Source: Ralstonia pickettii (GTDB lineage: Bacteria; Pseudomonadota; Gammaproteobacteria; Burkholderiales; Burkholderiaceae). From it: a DNA stretch of 64,000 nt. The DNA lies in the NCBI RefSeq assembly GCF_000607165.1, contig NZ_JFZG01000004.1:372001-436000 (forward strand). The letters are read 5' to 3'. A program made the translations under genes and the position numbers. Shown piece after piece: positions 26,946 to 35,846 of the stretch. The notes below the pieces were generated by a model that saw nothing but the letters and a program-made list of their open reading frames with translations, did not search any database and was not told where the DNA came from. The stretch's first letter is position 1; the number at the start of each line of letters is the position of its first letter.

Positions 26946-27799
26946 TGCCGATGCATTTCCTGCAACTCACCGATCTTCATATCAAGCGCCCGGGGCGACT
27001 GGCGTATCGGCGCGTAGATTCGGCGGCCTATTTGGCGCGCTGCGTGGCGCATATCCTGGCGCAGCCGGAGAAGCCCGACGCCATCGTCCTGACCGGCGAT
27101 CTTGTGGATGCCGGCGCGCCGGAGGAATATGCCCACCTGCGCGCCGTGCTGGCGCCGCTGGATGCGGCGGGCATCCGCATGCTGCCGGTGCTGGGCAACC
27201 ACGACGGCCGTGACGCCGCGCGCGATGCCTTTGCCGATTGGGTCGCGCCCATTCCAGCCTCGGCGCAGGATACGCACGCTTTCCAGTACTGGACAGACAT
27301 TGGCGACGTGCGCCTGGTCGTGCTCGATACGCTGGACACCGGCCATCCCGGCGGCCGCCTGGGCGTACAGCGCCTTGATTGGCTGGCCGAAGCGCTGGCG
27401 CGCGAGACGCAACGCCCGACCGTCATCGCGATGCACCATCCGCCGTTCGCAACGGGCATCGGCCACATGGACGTGCAATCGCTCGCCGAAGAAGACATCC
27501 CGGCCTTCGCGCAGATCGTGCGTGCCGCCGGCAATGTCGAGCGCATCATCTGCGGCCATCTGCATCGCTCCATTGACGTGCGCTTTGCGGGCACCGTCGC
27601 ATCGACATGCCCATCCCCCGCGCACCAAGTGGCGCTGGATCTTGACCCCGACGCGGCGCCCGGTTTCGTGATGGAGCCGCCCGCGTACAAGGTCCACGCC
27701 TGGGTGCCGGGCCAAGGCCTGGTGAGCCATCTCGCGTACGTGGGCGAGTTCGACGGGCCGCACCCATTCTTCGAGGCCGATGGCCGGCTGATCGACTAA
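26945..27799 (+). CDS. metallophosphoesterase (CpdA/GpdQ-like phosphodiesterase)
   Basis: 284 residues with all class III phosphodiesterase motifs: LTDLHIKR, LTGDLVD, GNHDGRD, MHHPPF and ICGHLHRS. The family includes cAMP phosphodiesterase CpdA and glycerophosphodiesterase GpdQ. Being the last gene of a LacI-controlled ABC operon, it more likely cleaves an imported phosphodiester than acts in cAMP signalling; this is inference. Its last 4 bp overlap the convergent azoreductase gene. Confidence 0.88.
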   Translation: MPMHFLQLTDLHIKRPGRLAYRRVDSAAYLARCVAHILAQPEKPDAIVLTGDLVDAGAPEEYAHLRAVLAPLDAAGIRMLPVLGNHDGRDAARDAFADWVAPIPASAQDTHAFQYWTDIGDVRLVVLDTLDTGHPGGRLGVQRLDWLAEALARETQRPTVIAMHHPPFATGIGHMDVQSLAEEDIPAFAQIVRAAGNVERIICGHLHRSIDVRFAGTVASTCPSPAHQVALDLDPDAAPGFVMEPPAYKVHAWVPGQGLVSHLAYVGEFDGPHPFFEADGRLID

Positions 27800-28491
27800 G
27801 CCGCTTCCACGGCGGCGCCTGCCATGCGCGCGGCCAGCGCATCGACCTCGTTTTCTGCCGAGGCAATCGATGCGCGCAGCCGGTCGTCTGCAAACTCGTC
27901 GTATTCGATGGCCACCGATGCCACATCGCTGATCCCGATGTAGCCGAACGCTGTTGCGACGCCGCCTTCCACGTGGTTCATGTGGGCGATGCGCTGGCCA
28001 GGGCCGTAACCGAAATCGCCGCGAGAACTCAGGATGACCAGGCGCTTGTTCATGCCGGCCAGCAACGGCCAATAGGGCTCGCCGGTGCGGCTGCGGTCGA
28101 AGCCGAACGTGCGGCCCACGCGCACGATGTTGTCGATGTACGCCTTGAACTGCGCGGGCATGCCGAAGTTGTACATCGGCACGCCGGCCACGATCACGTC
28201 GGCGGCAAGCAACTCGTCGATCAGCGCATCGCTTTGCGCAAGGCGATCGTGCATCCACGGCTCGCGCTGCGCAGGCGGCGTGAACGCGGCGTGTACCCAG
28301 GGGCCGTCGACGGGCGAGGGCGGTTCACCGCCGATGTCGCGATAGACGACCTGCGCGTCGGGCGCATGTTCTAGCCAGCGTCGCACGAAGCGCGCAGAGA
28401 GCCGACGCGTATGGGAGCCATGGCGCGAAGTCTCGGAGGTGCCCGGCCGGGCGCTTGAATCGAGGTGCAACAGGCGGATCGGAGAAGTCAT
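27796..28491 (-). CDS. FMN-dependent NADH-azoreductase family protein
   Basis: 231 residues of flavodoxin-like fold. LHLDSSARPGTSETSRHG is the FMN phosphate loop, and GVPMYNFGMPAQFKAYIDNIVRVG is the family signature. Family role: two-electron reduction of quinones or azo compounds with NADH. It is transcribed divergently from a LysR regulator at 28640, the usual arrangement for control. The 148-bp gap between them shows no clear operator. Confidence 0.88.
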   Translation of the reverse strand: MTSPIRLLHLDSSARPGTSETSRHGSHTRRLSARFVRRWLEHAPDAQVVYRDIGGEPPSPVDGPWVHAAFTPPAQREPWMHDRLAQSDALIDELLAADVIVAGVPMYNFGMPAQFKAYIDNIVRVGRTFGFDRSRTGEPYWPLLAGMNKRLVILSSRGDFGYGPGQRIAHMNHVEGGVATAFGYIGISDVASVAIEYDEFADDRLRASIASAENEVDALAARMAGAAVEAA

Positions 28492-28639
28492 TTGCGCATC
28501 CGTTTTGAGTTGAGTGGAGGTGTGGCCACTCTACGAACCGCGCTGCACCGCGACAAACGAGTTGTTTTGCGCGCCACGGCTGACATGGATTCATCCATGC
28601 CGCTCACGCGGGAAAAACGCCCATGACACAATCCCGCGC

Positions 28640-29569
28640 ATGCGAAAACTGCCACCCCTGAGCGCGCTGCGCGCCTTTGAAGCCACCGCGCGCCACCTCA
28701 GCATGAAGCGCGCTGCCGACGAGCTGTCGGTCACGCCCACGGCCGTCAGCCATCAGATCCGCCGCCTGGAAGACGCGCTGGGCGTGACGCTGTTCGAGCG
28801 CCACGTGCGGGCGCTGCGCCTGTCAGCCGCCGGCCAGCAGTTGTATCCCGTGCTCAATACCGGCTTTGACGCGTTTGCGCAGGTGATCGATGCCCTTCGT
28901 GGCCCGCAAGCGCAACCGACCCGTCAGCGCGTCACACTTACCGCGCCGATGGGGCTTGCCGCGCGCTGGCTGGTGCCACGGCTGGGTGAATTCGCGACGC
29001 AGCATCCGGAGGTGGATCTGCGCATTCATGCGTCCGACACTGTGGTCGACCTGTACGGCGGCAGCGCAGACCTTGCAGTGCGCTATGGCGATACGCCCGC
29101 TGCGGCCAACGGACTCATCAGCGAACATCTTTTTGGCGATGCCTATGCGCCGGTCTGCCATCCGGGCTTGAACGTCCAGTCGCATGACGATCTGGCGCGC
29201 GTGCCGCTCATCCACTCCGAATGGCAGCGCACGCTGCCGCAGCCGATTGCCTGGCCGATGTGGGCGCGCGCCGCCGGGATAGAGCACAGGCTCAAGACCG
29301 ACACGGGCATCGTGCTGTCCGACGACGGGCACGCCATGTCGGCGGCAACGGCCGGGCAGGGCGTGATCCTGGCGAATCTGCCGCTGGTGCGCGATGCGCT
29401 GGAGAGTGGCGCGCTCGTCCAGCCGTTCGCAGCGCCCGTCATTCAACGCTATGCCTTCTGGGCCGTGGCGCCATCTGCGCGGCTTGAAGACGCCGCCGTG
29501 CGCTCTGTGTGGGATTGGCTATGCGCGTGCCGCGAAAACACGGCACGCGTGCATCGCTCAGCGCAATAG
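28640..29569 (+). CDS. LysR-family transcriptional regulator (GcvA-like)
   Basis: 309 residues. MRKLPPLSALRAFEATARHL and LSVTPTAVSHQIRRLEDALG are typical of the GcvA/AmpR-like subgroup of LysR regulators. The start at 28640 gives the canonical N-terminus; an in-frame extension upstream is rejected. It probably controls the divergent azoreductase gene. Its end overlaps the convergent amidase gene by 12 bp. Confidence 0.9.
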   Translation: MRKLPPLSALRAFEATARHLSMKRAADELSVTPTAVSHQIRRLEDALGVTLFERHVRALRLSAAGQQLYPVLNTGFDAFAQVIDALRGPQAQPTRQRVTLTAPMGLAARWLVPRLGEFATQHPEVDLRIHASDTVVDLYGGSADLAVRYGDTPAAANGLISEHLFGDAYAPVCHPGLNVQSHDDLARVPLIHSEWQRTLPQPIAWPMWARAAGIEHRLKTDTGIVLSDDGHAMSAATAGQGVILANLPLVRDALESGALVQPFAAPVIQRYAFWAVAPSARLEDAAVRSVWDWLCACRENTARVHRSAQ

Positions 29570-31033
29570 CGGCGACGTGGTACGAGCCGGCGCGAAAGCT
29601 TCGTGCCACGCAGCGGCAAGCTGCAGCAGCGCAAATTCTGACCGCGGCGGGGCAATGACCTGCAAGCCCAGCGGCAGGCCGTCGGTGGTGAAACCCGACG
29701 GCAGGCTTGCGGCCGGCACACCCCCCAGCGTGGCGCCAATCACGACTTCCATCCAGCGGTGATACGTGTCCATGGCGCGGCCGGCTACCGTCTTGGGCCA
29801 GTGCTCTTCCGCAGGAAAAGGCGCAACTTGCGTGCAAGGCAGGACAAGAAAATCGTACTGTGCGAACTGCCCCAGCAGCGCCTGATACCAGCTCGCACGC
29901 GTGGCAATGGCGCGGTTGATGTCGATGGCGGTGCGGCTGCGTCCGTGCTCGATTTCCCAGATGGCTTCGGGCTTGAGCAAGTCACGCGTGGCTGCGTTGG
30001 CGTAGAGGAGCCCCAGGTTGCCGGATACGCTCAGCGCGCGCAGCGTGCACCAGCATTCCCACAACGCATCCATCGCGAAGAAGGGCCGTACGGTTTCGAC
30101 ATGGCAGCCCAGCGTATCGAATGTGTCCAGCGCCTGCTCGTTGACGGCCAGCACTTCGCGGTCGACGGCAAGGTAGCCGCCAAAATCGCCCAGCCACCCA
30201 ATGCGCGCTTGCCGGAAATCACGGTGCAGCGGCCGCATGAAGCACGCCGGATCGTCACCCAGTGACAGCGGCGCTCGCGGGTCGTAACCGGCCTGCGTGG
30301 CGAGCAACCAAGCGAGGTCTTGCGGATTGCGCGCCATTGGGCCTTCGGTGCCCAGTTGTTGGAAGAACACGTCGCCGGTGGGGCCGTAGGGCACGCGCCC
30401 GAGGCTTGGGCGCAGGCCGTAGATATGGTTCCAGGCAGCCGGGTTGCGCAGCGAGCCCATCATGTCGCTGCCGTCGGCCACGGGCAGCATGTTCAGCGCC
30501 AGTGCAACGGCTGTGCCACCGCTGCTGCCGCCGGCCGAGTGCTCGGGGTTCCAGGCGTTGCGTGTGATGCCGTACACACGGTTGTAGGTGTGCGAGCCGA
30601 GGCCGAACTCCGGCGTGTTCGTCTTGCCGATCAGCACGGTGCCCTGGCGGCGGATGCGCTCCACGACGATGCTGTCGTGTGTCGGCACATTGCGCGCCAT
30701 GGCGAGACTGCCCATCGCCGTCACCATGCCGGCGGTGGCCGCAAGATCCTTCGGCGCTTGCGGAAAGCCATGCATCCAGCCGCCGGACAAGCCCTGCGAG
30801 AGCAGCACATCCCGCTCGCGCGCCTGGTCGATGGCGGATTCGGCATCGATGCGGGCCACGACAGCATTCACCACCGGGTTATGGCGATCGATCTGCGCGA
30901 GGAACGCTTCCATGACTTCCACGCACGACACGTCGCGCGCGTGGATGCGCCGCGACAGCTCGATCGCGCTCCATTGCACGATCTCTTCGTTGGCGGCCGC
31001 AGGTGTGGCTGCCTGGCTGAGGTTGGCTTGCAT
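29558..31033 (-). CDS. amidase (amidase signature family)
   Basis: 491 residues. The Ser-cisSer-Lys triad region is present: GKTNTPEFG for the Lys region and SAGGSSGGTAVALA for the two Ser. Role: hydrolysis of an amide to acid and ammonia; GatA function is unlikely because no gatB/gatC is near. It is the third gene of an MHS transporter, M20 hydrolase, amidase operon with a 20-bp gap to the M20 gene. Confidence 0.92.
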   Translation of the reverse strand: MQANLSQAATPAAANEEIVQWSAIELSRRIHARDVSCVEVMEAFLAQIDRHNPVVNAVVARIDAESAIDQARERDVLLSQGLSGGWMHGFPQAPKDLAATAGMVTAMGSLAMARNVPTHDSIVVERIRRQGTVLIGKTNTPEFGLGSHTYNRVYGITRNAWNPEHSAGGSSGGTAVALALNMLPVADGSDMMGSLRNPAAWNHIYGLRPSLGRVPYGPTGDVFFQQLGTEGPMARNPQDLAWLLATQAGYDPRAPLSLGDDPACFMRPLHRDFRQARIGWLGDFGGYLAVDREVLAVNEQALDTFDTLGCHVETVRPFFAMDALWECWCTLRALSVSGNLGLLYANAATRDLLKPEAIWEIEHGRSRTAIDINRAIATRASWYQALLGQFAQYDFLVLPCTQVAPFPAEEHWPKTVAGRAMDTYHRWMEVVIGATLGGVPAASLPSGFTTDGLPLGLQVIAPPRSEFALLQLAAAWHEAFAPARTTSPLLR

Positions 31034-31053
31034 GGCTTGACTCGAAGTTCACT

Positions 31054-32265
31054 TCACGCGCGCAGGTAGGTCTGCGCCAGACGCACCCAGGCCGCTGCGC
31101 CCAACGGCAACACCTGGTCGTTGAAATCGTAGCCAGGGTTGTGCACCATGCAGCCGCCGAATTCACCTTCGCCATTGCCGAGGATCAGGTAGCAGCCGGG
31201 CACTTCGTTGAGCATCCAAGCAAAGTCTTCGCTGCCGTTGAGCCCCTTGGGCGCCTGCGTGACGACGTTTGCCGCACCCACCAGTTCGGTGCAGACCTGC
31301 TGCGCCAGTTGCGTCTCTGCCTCGGTATTGACCATGGGCGGCGTCAATTGACGATAGTCGATCTGCGCCTCGACGCCATGGGCTTGTGCGGTGAGGCTGA
31401 CGATCTCGCGGATGCGCATTTCCACCAGCGCGCGCGTTTCCGGCCGCGCCGCGCGCACATTCAGACCGATCGTCACCGATTCGGGAATCACGTTGTGCGT
31501 TGCACCGCCACGAATGAAACCGACCGATACCACCGCCGTGTCGTCGGGTGCGACGTTGCGTGCGACCACGGTCTGCAGCGCGGTGATGATGGCGGCCGAT
31601 GCAGCAATCGGGTCACGCGCACGATGCGGCATCGCGCCGTGCCCGCCCATGCCCTTGATGGTGACGTCGGCCACGTCGGAAGACAGGCTCACCGGCCCCG
31701 GCAACACGCGGAAGCTACCGGCCGGCACGCCCGGCATGTTGTGCAAGGCATAGACGGCATCGCACGGGAAGCGCTCGAACAGCCCGTCTTCGATCATGGC
31801 GCGCGCGCCGCACAGGTTTTCCTCATCAGGCTGGAAGATGAGGTTGAGCGTGCCGTCAAAGTCGCGGCTCTCGGCCAGCGCCTTGGCCGCTGCGAGCAGG
31901 ATGGCGGTGTGGCCGTCGTGGCCGCACGCGTGCATCTTGCCGTGGTTGCGGCTGGCGTAGGGCAGGCCCGTTGCTTCAACGATGGGCAGGGCGTCCATGT
32001 CCGCGCGAATGCCGAGTCGGCGCGTGCCGCTGCCGAGCTTCAGTTGCCCCACCACGCCGTTCTTGCCGATGCCGGTATGCACCTCGTAGCCCCAGCTCTT
32101 GAGCAGATCGGCCACCAATGTGCTGGTCGCGCCCACCTCGAAACCGAGTTCAGGCTGCGCGTGGATCTGGCGGCGGATGTTGACGAACGTTTCTGCATCG
32201 ATATGAACGGGCGGCAGCAGATGCGGCAGCAGTTGGAACGGCGTGAGCGTGGGCGCTTTGGTCAT
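31054..32265 (-). CDS. M20 family amidohydrolase (hippurate hydrolase-like)
   Basis: 403 residues. HACGHDGHTAILL is the metal-binding motif, MPGVPAGSFRVLPG and GHGAMPHRARDPI are typical of M20D aminoacylases such as HipO. The start at 32265 follows GGAGCCCC and avoids an unlikely 19-residue extension. Role: removal of an N-acyl group from an amino acid or related amide. It sits between a transporter and an amidase gene in one operon. Confidence 0.9.
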   Translation of the reverse strand: MTKAPTLTPFQLLPHLLPPVHIDAETFVNIRRQIHAQPELGFEVGATSTLVADLLKSWGYEVHTGIGKNGVVGQLKLGSGTRRLGIRADMDALPIVEATGLPYASRNHGKMHACGHDGHTAILLAAAKALAESRDFDGTLNLIFQPDEENLCGARAMIEDGLFERFPCDAVYALHNMPGVPAGSFRVLPGPVSLSSDVADVTIKGMGGHGAMPHRARDPIAASAAIITALQTVVARNVAPDDTAVVSVGFIRGGATHNVIPESVTIGLNVRAARPETRALVEMRIREIVSLTAQAHGVEAQIDYRQLTPPMVNTEAETQLAQQVCTELVGAANVVTQAPKGLNGSEDFAWMLNEVPGCYLILGNGEGEFGGCMVHNPGYDFNDQVLPLGAAAWVRLAQTYLRA

Positions 32266-32299
32266 GTCGGGGCTCCGGGGTTGGAGGTTGGAATCGGGT

Positions 32300-33601
32300 T
32301 CAGTGGGTTTCGCGCGCTTCACGCAGGCTCAGCACGGTCAGCAGCGTGATGGCACTGCACGCCATCATGTAAAAGGCAGGGGAGAGCGGATTGCCGGTGC
32401 GGGCCAGCAGCCAGGTCACGACAAACTGGCACGAACCACCAAACACCGTGACACCAATCGCGTAGATGACCGACAGGCCGCTGGCACGCACCTTGATGGG
32501 CAGCAGCTCCATCATCATGAGCAGCATCGGCGTGGTGCCCAGGTACAGCGCGCCCGTGAGCAACGCCGACAGCGCCAGCACCAGCGGCACGCTCGGGTAA
32601 TGCGTCATCAGCCAGAAGGCCGGATAGAGCGCCACCACCGTGACCAGCGTTGCGCCCACCACCAGCGGCTTGCGGCGCGGCAGGCGATCCGCAAGCCAAC
32701 CCGAGAGCAGCGATGCGCCAAAGCTGGTCACCCCCGTCACACAACCGGCAAGCAGCGACAGCGAGGGCGGCAGATGCAGCTCGCGGATCATGTAGGTCGG
32801 CATGAAATAGATGACCAGATACGTGCCGACCGTCCCGCCGATGATCGTGAGCACGCCCTTGATGACGAGCCCGCCGTGATCGCGGAACAAGGTGCCGAGC
32901 GGGCTCGGTGCATGCGCCTCGGCGGTGTGCGTTTCATCGAGGTGCGAGCGGATATACAGGCCCACCGGCGCGATCAGCAGGCCGAGGAAGAACGGCACAC
33001 GCCAGCCCCAGCTCTGCAGCGCTTCCGGCGACAGGCTGCCGTACAGAATGGCCGCGGTCAGTGCGCCGCACAGGGCTGCAAGGCCCTGGCTGCCCAGCTG
33101 CCAGCTCACGCGAAAGCCACGCCCGCGAATACCGCCGGATTCCATCAGCATCGCAGTCGACGCACCGATTTCTCCGCCCAGCGAGAAACCCTGCAGCAGC
33201 CGCCCGGCCAGAATGATGAGCGGGCCGAGCAGGCCTGCAGTGGCGTACGTAGGCGCCACCGCCAGGCACAGCGTGCCGATGACCATCAGCCCGATCGTCA
33301 GCGTCATCGCGGCCTTGCGCCCGTGGCGGTCTGCGTAGTTGCCGATCACGAAGCCGCCCAGCGGCCGCATCACAAAGCCGATACCGAACGTTGCCACCGC
33401 CAGCAGCAGCGAGCCATACGCGCTGTCGGACGGAAAGAACAGCTTGCCGATCATCAGCGCGAAGAAGCTGTAGACCGTGAAGTCATACATCTCCAGCGCA
33501 TTGCCGATCGAGCACGCGGCAATCAGTCGTGCCTGGCCGACAGGCTTGGACACAGCAGCGACCGAGGCGGGCAAGGGCGGCTGCAGGGTGGCGTCATTCA
33601 T
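32300..33601 (-). CDS. MFS transporter, metabolite:H+ symporter (MHS) type
   Basis: 433 residues with 12 predicted membrane segments. ACSIGNALEMYDFTVYSFFA at the start and GGFVIGNYADRHGRKAAM in the first loop are diagnostic for the MHS (ShiA/ProP-like) family, which imports organic acids. The start at 33601 follows GGAGACCC. It heads an operon with M20 and amidase genes, suggesting uptake of an acylated or amide-containing acid. A LysR gene is divergent at 33832. Confidence 0.92.
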   Translation of the reverse strand: MNDATLQPPLPASVAAVSKPVGQARLIAACSIGNALEMYDFTVYSFFALMIGKLFFPSDSAYGSLLLAVATFGIGFVMRPLGGFVIGNYADRHGRKAAMTLTIGLMVIGTLCLAVAPTYATAGLLGPLIILAGRLLQGFSLGGEIGASTAMLMESGGIRGRGFRVSWQLGSQGLAALCGALTAAILYGSLSPEALQSWGWRVPFFLGLLIAPVGLYIRSHLDETHTAEAHAPSPLGTLFRDHGGLVIKGVLTIIGGTVGTYLVIYFMPTYMIRELHLPPSLSLLAGCVTGVTSFGASLLSGWLADRLPRRKPLVVGATLVTVVALYPAFWLMTHYPSVPLVLALSALLTGALYLGTTPMLLMMMELLPIKVRASGLSVIYAIGVTVFGGSCQFVVTWLLARTGNPLSPAFYMMACSAITLLTVLSLREARETH

Positions 33602-33831
33602 GAGGGTCTCCATCCGGGGTATTGGCGAGAGGGCTTCTATGAACCCTTGGCGCTTGCAGTATTCCGCCAAGCCGCAGTCCGGAAAAAATCGTAAATATTC
33701 ATCTCGATAACCAAATAGAATCACCGTCATAACCGGCGTGTATCCGCTATCGGGGAAAGCCCGCGAATCCTGGGGCGGAATCGGGTGACGCCGAGTGCCG
33801 GGCAGTGCGCCTAACAATGGGGAGGAGCCAC

Positions 33832-34749
33832 GTGAAGCTGCACCAGTTGCGCATCCTGCTTGCCGTGGCACAGCACGGCAGCATCCACGAGGCTTCGCGC
33901 GGGCTGCATATTTCTCAGCCCGCGTTATCCAAGGCGATTGCGGAGCTGGAACGGGAGCTTGGCGTCACGCTGCTGTCGCGCTCGGTGCGCGGCGTGAGCC
34001 TGACGGCGTATGGGATGGCGCTCGTCAAACGGGCCAGCGTGGTCGAGCAGGAGTTGCGTCACGCGCTGGAAGACATCGAATCCATCCGCGGGCATGCGGA
34101 GGCCGAACTCAACATCGGCTTTACCGCCGTGGCGTCGAGCGGACCGCTGCCGGACGCGATGGCGGCACTGCGCAAGCGGTTTCCCAACGTCGCGCTACGC
34201 GGCTTCGAACAACGTCCGCAGCAGATTCTGGAAGGGCTGCGCGAAGGGCGGCTCGATATCGGACTGATCTCCAGCAACAGCGGCCCCGGCACGGGGAGTT
34301 TTCAGTGGGAGCCGCTGTTTTCGGTGCCGATGCGCCTGGCGGTGCGCCCAGGCCATCCGCTGCGCCGCGTACGCAGGCTGCGCCCGCTGCTGGATGCCGA
34401 CTGGCTCGTGCTCGACCCATTGGAAGACCCGGGCAGCCCGATGGCCAGCCTGATGCGGCTGCACCGCCTCGAAATACCCCGCCGGATCGTGCAAAGCGCA
34501 TCGAATCTGCTAGGGCTGCAACTGGCCACAAAGACGGACGTCGTCAGCATGTGGTCGGAATTCGTCTTCAGCGGCACCGGCGGGCCGCTGCGCATGGTTC
34601 CCGGCTCGCTCGAAGTCTTGCCGATGGAAGACGAACTGCCGGATTTCAATGTCTACATGGTCTACCGTTCGGCCGACCTGATGACGCATGTGTGTGCGGA
34701 ATTCAGCAAGGAGATCCGGCACGCGGCGCAGGACTATCGCCATCGTTGA
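33832..34749 (+). CDS. LysR-family transcriptional regulator
   Basis: 305 residues from a GTG start. GGGGAGGA stands about 6 bp before the GTG, which decides this start over an ATG at 33805 that lacks a site. The N-terminus KLHQLRILLAVAQHGSIHEA and HISQPALSKAIAELERELG is a normal LysR winged helix. It is divergent from the MHS transporter operon and is its likely regulator. It converges with the AraC gene with 3 bp between. Confidence 0.9.
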   Translation: MKLHQLRILLAVAQHGSIHEASRGLHISQPALSKAIAELERELGVTLLSRSVRGVSLTAYGMALVKRASVVEQELRHALEDIESIRGHAEAELNIGFTAVASSGPLPDAMAALRKRFPNVALRGFEQRPQQILEGLREGRLDIGLISSNSGPGTGSFQWEPLFSVPMRLAVRPGHPLRRVRRLRPLLDADWLVLDPLEDPGSPMASLMRLHRLEIPRRIVQSASNLLGLQLATKTDVVSMWSEFVFSGTGGPLRMVPGSLEVLPMEDELPDFNVYMVYRSADLMTHVCAEFSKEIRHAAQDYRHR

Positions 34750-34752
34750 ACA

Positions 34753-35772
34753 TCACGCGTCAAGTTCGGCGCCTTCCGTGCGCATGGCCCCTGGCGGGCG
34801 CCCGACCACCCGCTTGAAGGCGCGGCTGAACGCAGCGAGAGACCCGTAGCCGAGCCGGTATGCGACGGCTTCAATTGCCTCGCGGTCACGCGTGATCCAT
34901 TGCGCGGCGAGTCGCATCCGCAGCTCGGTCAGATAGCGTACGGGCGTCATTCCTGTGGCTGCGAGGAAGCGCTCGGCAAATACCGAACGCGAAACGCCCG
35001 CTTGCGCCGCCAGCTCGGCAACGCTCCAGTTGCGGCCTGGGTCTCGATGCAGCGCGACGATCGCGCGACCGAGTTTCGGCTCGCGCAGCGCCTGCACCCA
35101 GCCCGTCGCATCGCCACAACCGCACTCCACCCAGCCGCGCACGATGAAAGCGGCCACGACGTCTGCCAGTCGCGCCAGGATGCCCGCAAAACCTGCGCGC
35201 TCCGAGCACGATTCACGTTCCATCGCATCAAGCATCGGGCGGATTTCGGGATAGCGCGCGAGCAGGGTGCCGACGTGCATGAACTCGGGCATGGTGCCCA
35301 CTAGGGGCTGCATGCCGCCCAGATCCAACTCCATGCAGGCGCTGAAAATGAGCGCATCCCCCGGCGCCGATTCCGTACCGGCGCCAACCGACGCCACCGT
35401 GTCGCAGATCTTCGCGGCTTCAAAGCCGGCGATCTCGCGGCACGGCACATCCGGATCGGACAACAACGCATGCGGCGTGCCCTGTGGCAGCAGCACGGCA
35501 TCGCCAGCCTCAAGCTGCATCGTTGCGCCCGACGCGTCGCGCAGCAGCACCGGCCCGCGCCCAACAAAGTGGAATTGCGCACGGCCTGGCGCCTCGCCAA
35601 AGCTCAACCCGAAGGGCCGGGCTACGTGGATACGGCGGTACTGGACGCCACTCAGCCGCATGCCCAGCAGCAGCTCGCTGACAAGGTCGTGCACGTCGGG
35701 CAAGGCAGATGGCAGAGAAGAGGGCATCCCAAAATCCGGACGATTGATCAACAAGACCGGATTGTATGCCAT
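34753..35772 (-). CDS. AraC-family transcriptional regulator (cupin N-terminus)
   Basis: 339 residues. The N-terminal half is a cupin_6-type domain (FHFVGRGPVLL, AGDAVLLPQGTPHALL). The C-terminal double HTH runs through WSVAELAAQAGVSRSVFAERF and RLGYGSLAAFSRAFKRVVG. Start could also be the ATG at 35727; neither has a good ribosome-binding site. It is divergent from an MFS efflux gene 74 bp away, which is its likely target. Confidence 0.88.
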   Translation of the reverse strand: MAYNPVLLINRPDFGMPSSLPSALPDVHDLVSELLLGMRLSGVQYRRIHVARPFGLSFGEAPGRAQFHFVGRGPVLLRDASGATMQLEAGDAVLLPQGTPHALLSDPDVPCREIAGFEAAKICDTVASVGAGTESAPGDALIFSACMELDLGGMQPLVGTMPEFMHVGTLLARYPEIRPMLDAMERESCSERAGFAGILARLADVVAAFIVRGWVECGCGDATGWVQALREPKLGRAIVALHRDPGRNWSVAELAAQAGVSRSVFAERFLAATGMTPVRYLTELRMRLAAQWITRDREAIEAVAYRLGYGSLAAFSRAFKRVVGRPPGAMRTEGAELDA

Positions 35773-35846
35773 AGACCGTCCGGCGATGGGGCCCTACCAT
35801 GCGGCCTTATTGGTATTTCCCCTGATCTTTTTCTACGGACCGACGC

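Noticed and set aside
32243-33694. Plus-strand open frame of 483 codons
   Set aside because: Antisense to the MHS transporter; rich in Arg, His and Gln with no recognisable fold.
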